Below are positions 15,743 through 27,100 of a stretch of 64,000 bases of DNA, piece by piece. The notes under the pieces are model-generated. The model saw only the letters and a list, made by a program, of their open reading frames with translations. It was not told the DNA's origin and searched no databases. The stretch lies in assembly GCA_036937835.1 (NCBI GenBank), contig CM072880.1, positions 1,542,501 to 1,606,500 on the forward strand, in the 5' to 3' direction. The translations under genes and the position numbers were made by a program. The number at the start of each line of letters is the position of its first letter. Position 1 is the first letter of the stretch. The stretch comes from Pampus argenteus. Taxonomy: Eukaryota; Chordata; Actinopteri; Scombriformes; Stromateidae.

Positions 15743-16851
15743 ATGGCGACTAAAATCATAGAAAGTAAAAGTATTTCAGATGTTTACTTTGATGTCTGCG
15801 CACAACATAAAATAAAAATAAACAGATACGTGTTAGAAGTTTTGAGGAAGACGACAATAACGGAGTAAGTGTCTGAATGTGACCTTCAATGACTAAAAGA
15901 TTTTAGCTACTAGCGAACTATTGACAATTAGCTTTTCTGAGCTAATGTTGCCTTCAGGTACCGTCGAATAAAAATAAGAGATTCTACTACAATAAGTTTT
16001 ATTTCGTTACTGTAGCAGTAACATGTATTAAAGTATGAAAAGTACTTTAATACATGTTACTGCTACAGTAACATGTATTAAAGTATGAAAAGTACTCAAG
16101 AGTATTTCCTAATTTACTAATTTTCGAAGTTCTGCTTTCCCAGCAAACTTAAACATGACAAATACAGAAATGTTTTTATTCTGACTACATTTTACATATT
16201 CTGTCAAATACAAATATTTATACTGTATATCTGTGTATATTTTAATATACAGTGATTAATACAGACTCAATAAAAGCTTTTGACAAGTGAATTAATACAA
16301 GACATAAATCACAGCAGCTGTTAACAATTTTTTATGTTATTTCCCACCAAAAAGCATCCAACATCTGTAAAACTGCATAGATGTTTGATTTTAAAAACTT
16401 AAATTCTGTTATGTGTTTGACAGAAATGTCATCGTTAAACTGTCAGGAAACGACAAACTGAGTCACAGTCAGAGACTTGATGACGAGGACGTTCTCGCTG
16501 TCACAAAATGTCTGCAAACCAACACGCGTGTGACAGGTGAGCGGTCACATTCAGGTGAAGACTTCAGTTTGAACTTTTATAAAAATCTACGTTTTATATG
16601 AACAGGGCTTGATGTCAGGTACAATAACATAACAGATGAGGGGGCCGAACACCTTGCTGACCTCTTACAGGTAAGATGTCAGATTATAGAAACAGGTTGA
16701 AGTTAATAGTTTAAAATAAATACATTTATTGATGTTTATCTGTTTTCACTGAGCAGGAGGGAAACTCAGCTCTGACCTTTCTGGATCTGATGTTCAACAA
16801 CATCCAGACAGACGGAGCTGAAGCCCTCGCCCACAGCCTGCAGGTTTGTAG

Positions 16852-16911
<60 letters not shown>

Positions 16912-18144
16912 AACAAACAAACAAAGGCATTTGAACCTTTGTACCTTAACAAAACGCAGGTGTCTTGACTTTGTTTGTTAATGTTCTTTTTTTTTAATCA
17001 AACAAACTGGAGGAAATAGAGCATTTGTTGGGGTCTATTTTCAGTCTACTGTCTGTCTCTGTCTGTCTCTCTGTCTGTTTCTGTCTCTCTGTCTGTCTCT
17101 GTCTGCAGGGTAACAGCACCTTGCTGTCTCTCAGACTGTCAGGTAATAAGATTGGGAAAAATGGGGCCATGCACCTGGCCAGCATGCTGCAGGTAAACGA
17201 CACTCTGCAGGAGCTGGAGCTGGCTGACTGCGACCAGGTAAACACACACACACACACACAGAGTCAGTCCGTGTGTGCAGCAGTTTGAGCTGACAGAGGT
17301 GTGTTTCTGACGTGCAGAGCACTCAGAGCATGATTGCGCTTACCATCATGTTGAAAAGCAACAAGACTCTTCGCTCTGTCGATTTGAGCCGGCCGCTGCT
17401 CTTCAGCCTCCAGGTACACACGGAGCATCTCAGTGATGTATTCTATTTAGTTTGTCACATATTGATTTCTATACAAGGTCTGTATGAAGCCAATAAATCA
17501 GCAGGCTCACCTGCATCTCTGTGTGTCAGGAGGAGTGGGCGGTGCACCTCTCTGAGATGCTGGTGGTGAACAGCAGCCTGGTGGAGCTCCACCTGGGGAA
17601 GATGGGGATGACCGACACCGGGATGGAGAGGCTGGCTGAAGGCCTGCAGCTCAACCACAGCCTGCGTTATCTGGACCTGCGCTGGTAGGAACATAAACAT
17701 CCTCCGTACATGTTGGCTTCATTGACCAGTGACAGATCAGTTTCCTGTTTCATTTTTAAAATTTTAAAGATGTTTGTCTGTAGTAACCGTGTGACTCGTG
17801 ACGGCGTGCGTCATCTCGCTGATGTGCTGAAGAAGAATCCGACCCTGGAGGTCATAGATCTGTCAGCCAATTGCATCGAGGATGAAGGCGCCGTGTACCT
17901 GAGCGAGGCTGTGGCCTGGCCAGGCTGCATGCTGAGAGAGTGAGACCAACACACTCAACAACACATTTAACCCCCCGACTCCCCGTTTGATCTAAATATA
18001 CCGACTGTGTGCGTCAGGCTGTCTGTCAGCAGGAACAACATCAGGACGGAGGGTCTGCTGTCTCTGGCTCACGCTTTGAAAGCTAACGTTCCTCTAACAC
18101 ACATCTACATCTGGGGAAACCACCTGGAGGAGCCTGTCTGCCAG

Positions 18145-18187
<43 letters not shown>

Positions 18188-18713
18188 TCTACACATCCTG
18201 CCAGTTTATGAGGTAAACGTAGCTAAAACAGCCCTCCAATAAATGTAATAATGTTAAATAAAAAGTTTATCTGTCAGTATAAATACAAACTACAGCCTCC
18301 AAACTGACCAGAAAGTTGAACATAAACCTTCTATGTTAGTTCAGATAGTTCTGTATGTTCTGTATATACATACAGCAGATCTAGCGTGCCTTTCACTTTA
18401 ATGAGATTTAAATTTCACCGCTGATCCGTCTCAGGCCTTCAAAGAGCTAATCACCAGCGGCCGCCTGCTGCCGGAGCAGACAGACGTCAGCGCGTACGAG
18501 GTGGACGGTCACGTGTTTCTGGCTGAAGTCTATCACAGTCTGAGGAGACACTATGACACACGAGTCCCAGCACAGTCCACACCGGCTGGCCTGAACCAGA
18601 ACCAGAACCAGAACCAGAACCTGAACCTGAACCTGAACCTGAACCAGAACCAGAACCAGAACCTGAACCAGAACCTGAACCTCTTCACTTCCAACAATGT
18701 CCCAGCAGTTTGA
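15743..18713 (+). CDS. lrrc34: Leucine-rich repeat-containing protein 34
   Basis: Cytoplasmic or nucleolar LRR protein of the ribonuclease-inhibitor-like type; mammalian LRRC34 is reported in stem cells and the germ line, but its molecular role is not settled. Coding exons: 15743-15864, 16424-16536, 16606-16670, 16757-16843, 17109-17237, 17318-17413, 17530-17684, 17784-17939, 18018-18144, 18435-18713; phases agree and give 442 residues. Repeated LDLxxNxIxDEGAxxLAxxL units fill residues 50-350 (for example VIDLSANCIEDEGAVYL). The C-terminal YEVDGHVFLAEVYHSLRRHY matches the conserved end of LRRC34 and is the strongest identifier. The last exon then adds about 30 residues of Asn-Gln/Asn-Leu repeat before the stop. 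The ATG is the first in frame and follows the X-box. The gene is tail-to-tail with lrrc31. Confidence 0.9.
16011..16067. repeat. Perfect 25-bp inverted repeat with 7-base loop
   Basis: The left arm (16011-16035) and right arm (16043-16067) are exact reverse complements. The left arm plus loop is then repeated directly at about 16066-16096. It lies in intron 1 of lrrc34. Confidence 0.95.
16851..16924 (+). repeat. Compound (CT)n(CA)n(CAAA)n microsatellite
   Basis: Three simple repeats abut directly, starting just after the donor at 16844 in a lrrc34 intron. A CTGT-rich tract at about 17040-17105 forms the pyrimidine tract of the next acceptor. Confidence 0.95.
18591..18681 (+). repeat. Coding hexanucleotide repeat in the lrrc34 C-terminus
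   Basis: AACCAG and AACCTG units alternate in frame, encoding about 30 residues of Asn-Gln and Asn-Leu dipeptides. They are followed by LFTSNNVPAV and the stop codon. Confidence 0.9.
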
Positions 18714-19104
18714 ACCAATAACAAAAATGCACATAAATGTTAGAATAAGAAAACAAACAACACAAATACACATAAAGAATGTGTTTCTAGCTGTAAATAA
18801 TAAAATAAACCGTCTGAACTGTTGCCTGTCACATGTTTTTAATCATACATGATTCATATTGAGATACATCTTATTTACATTTATTTATATATAGTGCAAA
18901 GATACATGAGACAGTTATAGTCTCAGAGTTAATCAACTTTTAATCTGAATTGATCAAATATTTTATAAAACTAGGTAATAATTCATTATTACTGTTTATT
19001 AGCTGCGTCATGATATGTTAATTTGATCTCATGTCGTCCAAATAATTGATTCTAAGCAAATTAACATATATATTAGGTATATAGGTAACGTTTAGAAATC
19101 TCTG
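18714..19104. terminator. Convergent 3' ends of lrrc34 (+) and lrrc31 (-)
   Basis: Overlapping AATAAA signals at 18799-18809 probably end lrrc34. The rest is AT-rich and should contain the lrrc31 3' UTR on the opposite strand. The two stop codons are only about 390 bp apart, so the transcripts may overlap as antisense. Confidence 0.6.
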
Positions 19105-19768
19105 CTACTCCTCTGGAGTCTCCTCAACACCCTCCTGATTGGTCATCTTACACGATGACATCATCTCTTTACTGTCTGGGTCCCACTCCAGCAGCACGCT
19201 CCTCTTCCTCAGCCGGTGGTCCAGCCGCTGTCTGTCCCGACAGCCGGCGGTCCACCGCTGCAACGCCAGGCGAGTCAGCGCCGGCAGACGCGGCAGAGCG
19301 GAGAGCAGCGCCGGCAGCCAGGCCGAGCAGGGAGCCGAGGTCAAAGGTCGCAGGCTGAGGTCGACGTCCTCCAGTGAGCCCAGGCCTCCCGCTGAGAACA
19401 GCGCAGACCAGCCGTCATCACCCACAGAGCCGTTGTAGGAGAGATCCAACAGACGCAGAGAGGACAGAGAGCCACGCCTGCAGCCCGCAGCTGTCAGGAG
19501 ACAAAACCTTTATTATAATTAAGAATTAAAGCAGTTTTAATCTTTACTATCAGGCCACCAACATGTGGAAGACAAATGTGTGTGTGTGTGTGTGTTACCA
19601 AGGTGATGCAAGTCATCAGTGGTGAGGTCACAGCTGCTGAGGCGGAGCTCCAGGATGAATGACGGCTGCAAAGCGTCCAATAGAAACGGCAAACGACCGC
19701 CAACCACTTTACACCAGGAGACATCCACACTGTGCAGGTAGGGCACGGCCAGAACTGACACACACACA

Positions 19769-19802
<34 letters not shown>

Positions 19803-21326
19803 TATTATGCACATTTATTTTAATTAATTAATTTATAAGGATTCCTAGATGGAAGAGCTGAAATCTATTTTAAAGTGCAATAAAAATGGGTTTTTATAAA
19901 TATTTTAATCACAGTATTTTATCAACACTGGTTGTAGTAGACGTGATAGTAGCAGTAATAATATCTAGTATCTGTACCGAGAGCAGTGAAGGACGCCTCG
20001 TTCAGGCTGCAGCTGTTCAGCTGCAGACGCTTCATCTGCGTCAGAGTGAGGGCGGAGACCAGCGGGTAGACCACGCCCCCTGCCTCCTTATTGGACGACA
20101 CATCGAGCTCCGTCAGCGCCGTCAGAGAAGGAAGCACCTGGACTGGAGACATAAAAGTCACATGACTGCTGGTGCTGCAGGTACCTGCTGATGCTTGCAG
20201 ATCAGTTCAGACTCACTCAGAGCTTCCAGGTCGCTGTGTGTGAGGCAGCAGAGGTGAAGGTCGAGGCTTTCCAGGTGTGCGAGGTGAGCCAGGTGGGGGG
20301 TGAGGCAACTCAGTCCTCCGGCCAGACCTTTGTTACAGGACAGGTCCAACTCTCGTACTGAGGGGAGGCAGCGGAGCGAAGCACCTGCAGCACAGCGAGG
20401 AACCAAAATCAGAAACCACAATCTGCTGTTTTGATGCATTTTTACCAAAATAAGTTCAAATCCAAGAGATTTTCAGAGTTATGACTTTAAACTAAACCGT
20501 TTCATATATGGAGAGAAGTCAGTAGATCTACCGAGAGCATCGAGGCAGTCTGACGTCAGACCGCAGGCCTGGAGTCGAAGCGTGCTGAGGGAGGAGATGT
20601 GAGAGAGGGAGGCAGCCAGCTCCCCGAAGCCGCGGCCATCCACTTCCTGTGTGAGCTGAGGGTTACAGGAGACGTCCAGCACGCAGAGTCTGGAGAGAGC
20701 AGACACCATCCCACCTGAGAGAGGCAGGTACAGGACACACGTTACACACAGCAGGCAGACTGGAGCAAATGTGTGTGAAATATGAGGTAAGTTAATATAA
20801 ATCAGCACCCAGCGCAGCAGCATCGGCTGCAGAGAGCTGGCAGCCCACCAGGTGAAGCTCCCTCAGCCGTGGGGGAAGTTTACCCAGCAGGCCTTGCAAA
20901 GCGCCGCCACCAACCCCGTTGTTCCAGGACAAATCCAGGATCTCCAAAAGAGGGACGCAGCCAAGGGCCTCACCTGCACACACACACACACATACAACAA
21001 ACACTTTGTAGTTTACTGTTTCTCTTCTTCTTTAAATTTCACCTAAAAAATGACTCAAGTGGCGTCTTTAGCCCCACCCAGAGCTGTGATGTCATCAGCA
21101 TCCAGCCTACAGCTGCAGAGCCTCAGTGTTCTGATCCCGCCCACATGCTGCAGGTGAGATGTCAGCGCTCGCAGACAACGGCCAATCAGCTCGTTCCATG
21201 AGACGTCCATCTCCTCCAGCTGAGGGAGGAACTGAAGCAGCGTCGCTATGGAGACAAAACAAGGTTTTACTGATGCTTAAAATCTATTAATCTGTAATCT
21301 ATCTACCAGTTTTTTCTACTCCATAA

Positions 21327-21365
<39 letters not shown>

Positions 21366-23103
21366 ACCTAGCTCCAGCAGGTCTGTAGCAGTCATATCAC
21401 AGTGAGCCAAGCTGAGGCTCCTGCTGTCGGCTTTTTTTCCAAACCTCTGCAGGAACACACACACTCGTCCCCAGCCGACGTCTTGCTCGCTCTCCACTGG
21501 ATCTGCAGAAAACACATATTTATATAAATTTATATAAATCCAGCCATTATGGTCACAGACGTTCCCCTTGATGCCTAAACGTCACGGGTTGAGTGTGTCC
21601 GAACACTCGTGTGATGAACTGTGTGTTTGTGCTGATTGTTTGTTGTATCTTGTTCTTTCTTTTTTCCTTGAATAACTTGTTTTTCTTATAATTGATGTGA
21701 ATGAGGAAGCAGAACCCACAAAAGGGTTTATTCCGCCTCACATTGAGGAAAAACAACAACAACAACAACAACCACCTGAGCTCGGTCCTCTGTCCTCTCT
21801 GCCCTCCGCCTCTCCGTCCTCAGGGATCAACGTCCGGTCCGAGGTTCGACTCAGGAAGCGTCCCAGCGGCTTCCTGTCTGAGGCCGAACGTTTCCTGCGG
21901 ATCTGGTTCATGATGAGGTCGAGAGGAGAACGCCTCTGACTGCCGCCGCTGTCCCGCCCCCGCTGACCATCTGACCAATGAGAGGCAGAGAAGAAGAAGC
22001 ACCTCTAAAAACTGATTTTCACTATTTATGTGATTAATTTCACCATTAAAATCCAGATTTACAAATGTATGTTTATAGATGCTTTGAGTTATTAATTAAT
22101 GTGAAAATATACATTAAATGTATCCAAATAAACAATACTTATGTACTGTTACTGCAGTACTTTAACTACATCAAGATCACAGTACTTATGTACTGTTACT
22201 GCAGTACTTTAACTACATCAAGATCACAATACTTATGTACTGTTACTGCAGTACTTTAACTACATCAAGATCACTATACTTATGTACTGTTACTGCAGTA
22301 CTTTAACTGCATCAAGATCACTATACTTATGTACTGTTACTGCAGTACTTTAACTACATCAAGATCACAGTACTTATGTACTGATACTGCAGTACTTTAA
22401 CTACATCAAGATCACTATACTTATGTACTGTTACTGCAGTACTTTAACTACATCAAGATCACAATACTTATGTACTGTTACTGCAGTACTTTAACTACAT
22501 CAAGATCACTATACTTATGTACTGTTACTGCAGTACTTTAACTGCATCAAGATCACTATACTTATGTACTGTTACTGCAGTACTTTAACTACATCAAGAT
22601 CACAGTACTTATGTACTGTTACTGCAGTACTTTAACTACATCAAGATCACTATACTTATGTACTGTTACTGCAGTACTTTAACTACATCAAGATCACTAT
22701 ACTTATGTACTGTTACTGCAGTACTTTAACTACATCAAGATCACTATACTGATGTACTGTTACTGCAGTACTTTAACTACATCAAGATCACTATACTTAT
22801 GTACTGTTACTGCAGTACTTTAACTACATCAAGATCACAGTACTTATGTACTGATACTGCAGTACTTTAACTACATCAAGATCACAGTACTTATGTACTG
22901 TTACTGCAGTACTTTTACTTGTAATGGAGTATTTCTACACTGCTGTACTGGTACTTTTACTAAAGTAAAGGATCAGAAATACTTCTTCTAGTACTTCTTG
23001 GTATTATTTGTAACATTTTGACTCGATGACGTTTTTAAAACCTGAGTTAAAGTTAAACACGTGACCTGTACTTGTACTTTCTCGTCTTACCTGTTGGATC
23101 CAT
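19105..23103 (-). CDS. lrrc31: Leucine-rich repeat-containing protein 31
   Basis: LRR protein of mucosal epithelium in mammals; molecular function unsettled. Minus-strand exons in order: 23091-23103, 21776-21970, 21368-21502, 21078-21245, 20809-20973, 20532-20714, 20217-20384, 19978-20142, 19599-19754, 19105-19490. Phases agree and give 577 residues. Internal LRR exons are modular, all phase 1-1 and 135-183 nt, each with an LxxLDLSxN-type and an LxLxxCxLT-type repeat. VCVFLQRFGKKADSRSLSL and the C-terminal LDLSYNGSVGDDGW with DVDLSLRP match human LRRC31 (552 residues). The first exon is inferred: 13 nt, ATG plus a CAG/GTAAGA donor, in frame with exon 2. If it is wrong, an ATG at 21909-21911 inside exon 2 would give 553 residues. 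Intron 1 contains the 17-copy 47-bp minisatellite. Several donors are followed by CA repeats and two acceptors are preceded by TG repeats. Confidence 0.88.
22138..22930 (+). repeat. 47-bp minisatellite, array 1 (17 copies)
   Basis: A PstI-type CTGCAG recurs 17 times at exactly 47-bp spacing, from about 22153 to 22906. The unit starts 'acttatgtactgttactgca' and ends 'catcaagatcac'. Copies differ at few positions, chiefly the two bases before TACTT (AG, AA or TA) and GTTAC versus GATAC. The array lies in lrrc31 intron 1. The flank 'gtacttttacttgtaatgga' resembles family B. Confidence 0.97.
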
Positions 23104-23209
23104 GCGCGGGTTTGAAGAGTTGAGCTCAAAACAAATGATGCTAAAAATGAGAAGAACTCAGGTGATTTTACCTGCCAGCCCTCGAGGCGATAACATAAAA
23201 AACAAACAC

Positions 23210-23219
23210 GTCACGTGAC
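23210..23219 (-). promoter_or_regulatory. GTCACGTGAC palindromic E-box upstream of lrrc31
   Basis: A perfect 10-bp palindrome of the USF/TFEB (CLEAR) type lies about 107 bp upstream of the inferred lrrc31 start. It is a sequence match only. Confidence 0.4.
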
Positions 23220-23589
23220 CCGATCACCTGCACGTGTTGTCTTTGTATAAATTCTGCATTAATCAATAATGTGCAGCGGTTAATATCTATGACTCCGCTC
23301 TAATCAAAGCAGCTCTCACTCTGCTGGTGAGACACCTGCGTGACGTCATGTCCCGTGCCTGTCAGGTGGATCATCCCGGAAGTGCGACACCACCTTCAGT
23401 AAACGTTAACAGACATTGATGTCAGAGCAGCTGTAACAGCTGACTGATGGTTCCAGCTGTTTAATATATATATATGATTAATAGCTAAAATCCGGTCATA
23501 TATTATATTATTATATGTTATTTGATTTATTCTTATGTAATTATCTTAATTGTTGGTTGTTCTTTTTATTTCATTGTTGTTGTATTTGT

Positions 23590-23665
23590 GTTATGCTGCT
23601 GTTACACTATAATTTCCCAGTTTTTGGGATTAATAAAGTATATCTATCTAATCTGGATCATTTAG
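23590..23665 (+). mobile_element. LINE-type 3' tail ending in TCTA repeats
   Basis: It contains 'cactataatttcccagtttt', then 'gggattaataaagtatatct', then a short TCTA repeat, which resembles the tail of an abundant fish non-LTR element. It lies between lrrc31 and eif2s3, at the junction of the two conserved gene blocks. Confidence 0.45.
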
Positions 23666-23797
23666 ACTATTTAACTCTGATTTGATGTAGAAAATAAACT
23701 AAACCAGCAGCTCCGGCTACATATTATACTCCTTACTATACTATAATACTCCTTTAATAACAACAAACAAACAAACAAACATTTCTTTCAAATTGAC

Positions 23798-23838
23798 TTT
23801 ATTAGATCTGACTGAAATCTGTGGGCAGCAGTTTTATT
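23798..23838 (-). terminator. eif2s3 polyadenylation signals
   Basis: AATAAA occurs twice on the minus strand (complement of 23833-23838 and of 23798-23803), about 280-310 bases beyond the eif2s3 stop. Either would give a short 3' UTR. Confidence 0.6.
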
Positions 23839-24114
23839 TCTGTACTGAATAAACTCCCGGTGTGAGTTTTTCAGGTGTATTGACGGTGTAGAGGCCTCCT
23901 CTCCTCCTCCGCTGATCTCCTGGCGTCACTGCAGAGGAAGAAGCGCAGCGCGGAGGGAGTAGGCCGACTGTCCTGTTCCCTTCCTTCCTCCTCATGGAAA
24001 AAAAACTAAAATCAGAAAAGAAATGTAAAAAAAAACAAAAAAAAAAAACAAGCTTGATGGTCATTGTGTCCGGCTGATGGGAGCGTTGCTATGGTAACAT
24101 CCCAGTCTGCCTCC

Positions 24115-27100
24115 TCAGTCGTCATCCACTGTCGGTGTGATGGTCACACCCCTCCTGATCTGCCCCCAGCCAATCAGACTGAAAGATTAAAGAAAAACAC
24201 TCATCAATGAATTTAAATCAGCTGAGTTGACAAAGACAAGACAAACTGATCAATCAATCAATCAATGGTCAGAAAATAGAAATAAATGAGATTCTTACCG
24301 CCAGTGTTTCTCCACACGTCGACTCAGAGCGATCTTCTCTCCGACCTCGGTGCAGACGGGGTTGGTGAGGACGATCTTGGCCAGATCGGCCTTGACGGCG
24401 CTGACGCGGCCGCCTGTCGACAAGGATCCGATGTTCACCATCAGCACCTCGTTCTTAGACAGCTTCTGGACCTGCAGAGGAAATGTTCTGGTTGATTTGT
24501 GAACAGCTCAGACGTTCAACATCATTCTCTTTATAGGTCAGAAGATCCTGGACTACATTTCCCATGATGCATCGCTCACCTTGGCAGCCTTCTTGTCTCC
24601 CTCTGTGCGGACTCCCAGCAGCCTCCTGAGCAGGAAGTAGGAGATCTCCAGCTCGGTGAAGATCTCTGGCAGCTCCCCGACGGCGCCCAGCACCTGCCCG
24701 ACCATACGATCCGCCCGGCACAGCGTCGGGTCGATCTTAGTGCCCACACCTACAACGGGCAGTCAGTGTAAAAACAACCTTCATCATCGGAGTTATGATG
24801 TGAAATTTATTTAATCAGAACTATAAAAGTGGGACATCTTCAGACTGCTGAATAAAAAAATAAAAAGATAAAACTAAGGTTCCTGTGTGTTGTCTGGACG
24901 TACCGATGAGGCCTCCGGGTGCAGCGTACTGCAGGTCGTTGTGCTCCGCGAACAGAGACACGATCTTGGAGAAGATGGGTTTACACATCAGCTTTCCCTC
25001 ATGGTCTTTGGACACGATACCTGGCCGCACCTCGATCTCCTGACCCACCTGGAGGCCACGCAACAAGATTTACAAACTACAGTAAGACGCGCCTCCTTCA
25101 TCTGATTCCAACAACGATTGAATAAAATATATTTTAAGTTGAGGAGAACAAACGTCACCTTGAGGACACCCTTCAGGATACTTCCTCCTGCAACGCCTCC
25201 TTTCAGGTCATCCACTTCACAACCGGGTTTGTTTACATCAAAAGATCTGATGACTGAAACACAGATGAGCATCAATAAAGTTGAAGTTTATGAAAAAAAC
25301 CACATAGCTGTAAAGTAACAGACAAAACACTAAAACACAAAGACAGAAGCTTTTCATTCTCACCGATGAGTCTCGGCTCAGAGGTGAAGTCTCTGATGGG
25401 CACTGGGATCTTTTTGACGATGTACTCACAAACCACCTCGATGTTGTACTTCAGCTGGGCGGAGATGGGAATGATGGGGGCGCCCTCCGCCACTGTGCCT
25501 GCGAGACAAACAACAACATGACGACTCAGATGACTGAAGAACAGAGGAAACCTGCCGATTTACTCAACATCAGTGGATAAAAACAGCAGAATTATCAATC
25601 TCTGCAGTTATGTTTTATTGTCATTATTTCACCAGAAGAATTTGATGTGGAATTTAGATTCAGACTTTTTAGGCTTGAATCTAGATGTTGACGGTGAATT
25701 GTTCATGCCGCCTCACCCTGGACGAAGGCGAGGATCTGCTCGTACTGCTCTTTGGCCTGACTCTCCTTCACCAGGTCGATCTTGTTCTGCAGGATGAGGA
25801 TGTGCTTCAGCTTCATGATCTCTATGGCTGCCAGATGCTCCGACGTCTGAGGCTGAGGACACGACTCGTTACCCGCTGGCAGACACAAATCAAACAAACA
25901 GTCAAATCAAAGCGTTACTCTCGTCCACACAAACAGGAGACAGTCGGAGGTAAAGACTGCTTAGATAAACTAATCTCACCAATCAGCAGGAGGGCTGCGT
26001 CCATGACGGCGGCTCCGTTCAACATGGTTGCCATCAAAATGTCGTGACCAGGACAGTCCACGAACGACACGTGCCTGGGAGAAAGAAACAAAGAGTTTAC
26101 AGTCATTTTACAGTCAAACGTGAAAAGCGTCAAAGTTGCTGCTTCTTCATCTGCTCTCACGACTCACCTGACCAGTTTGAAGTTGCCCCGGGTGCTGGGG
26201 ATGTCTGTGGGAAACTCATCAGGAGTGCTGCTGCCACATGACCTGTAACACTCTGGCCTGGGACAGCTGGGGTCATCCAGCTTATAGATCTGCAACCAAA
26301 ACACGGACGTGATCATCAGCTTCTGCAAACGAGCGACTGTTGTCAACACGTTCAAGCTAACGGGAGCGTTGCTTTAAGGTTTTATTTGATGACTGAAGAA
26401 AGCTCCCTTCAAGCTGTCACAGTGTTTTAATATCAGCTAAGAGCTGCAACGATGAGTCGATCGACAGAAAATTAATCACCAACTACTTTGATGATCTGAA
26501 TTCTGACTGGTTCCCTCGTGCACCACTTACCTTAGCGTTAGCATATCCGAGCTTGATGGTGATGTTCCTCTCCAGCTCGTTCTTGAACCTGACAGTGTGA
26601 ACACCAGATATGGCCTTCACTACTGTGGACTTTCCATGAGCCACATGACCGATGGTGCCTGCGAGAGAGAGGAGGACAAAAGTCAGTAACGGGTCGCGCC
26701 CACTGCTGATGGACACCATCTCTCATCTCTTTGGCTGTTTTTCGTACCAATGTTGATGGTGGCCTGTCTGCTGATGATCTCTGGGGACAGAGGCGTCAGG
26801 GTGGACACGTCCTGCCAAGACAACAACACACATCAGACTCATCACACACTGACAAACAACACAATATCTGACAGGTGTTCACTGTGAGCGGCGCCTTTAA
26901 TCCTGCAGGTGAATAGAAACAAAAGCAGCACAGACTCGTGACCTCAACACACTGTTGTGTTGTTGTGTGTCATCACTAAATATCAATATCAATACTGTGT
27001 TTTATCAAATGACAACTGTCAATATAAGAGAATTAAAACACAATAAGTGCATCTCTGCTTCTGTCACTACTAGAAGAAGTACTGAGATCCTTTAATGCAG

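Noticed and set aside
18714..19104. lrriq4 between lrrc34 and lrrc31
   Set aside because: The interval is 390 bp, AT-rich and without LRR or IQ coding sequence.
22138..22930. CRISPR-like array of direct repeats
   Set aside because: The 47-bp repeats abut with no spacers, contain the same sequence throughout, and sit in a vertebrate intron. It is a minisatellite.
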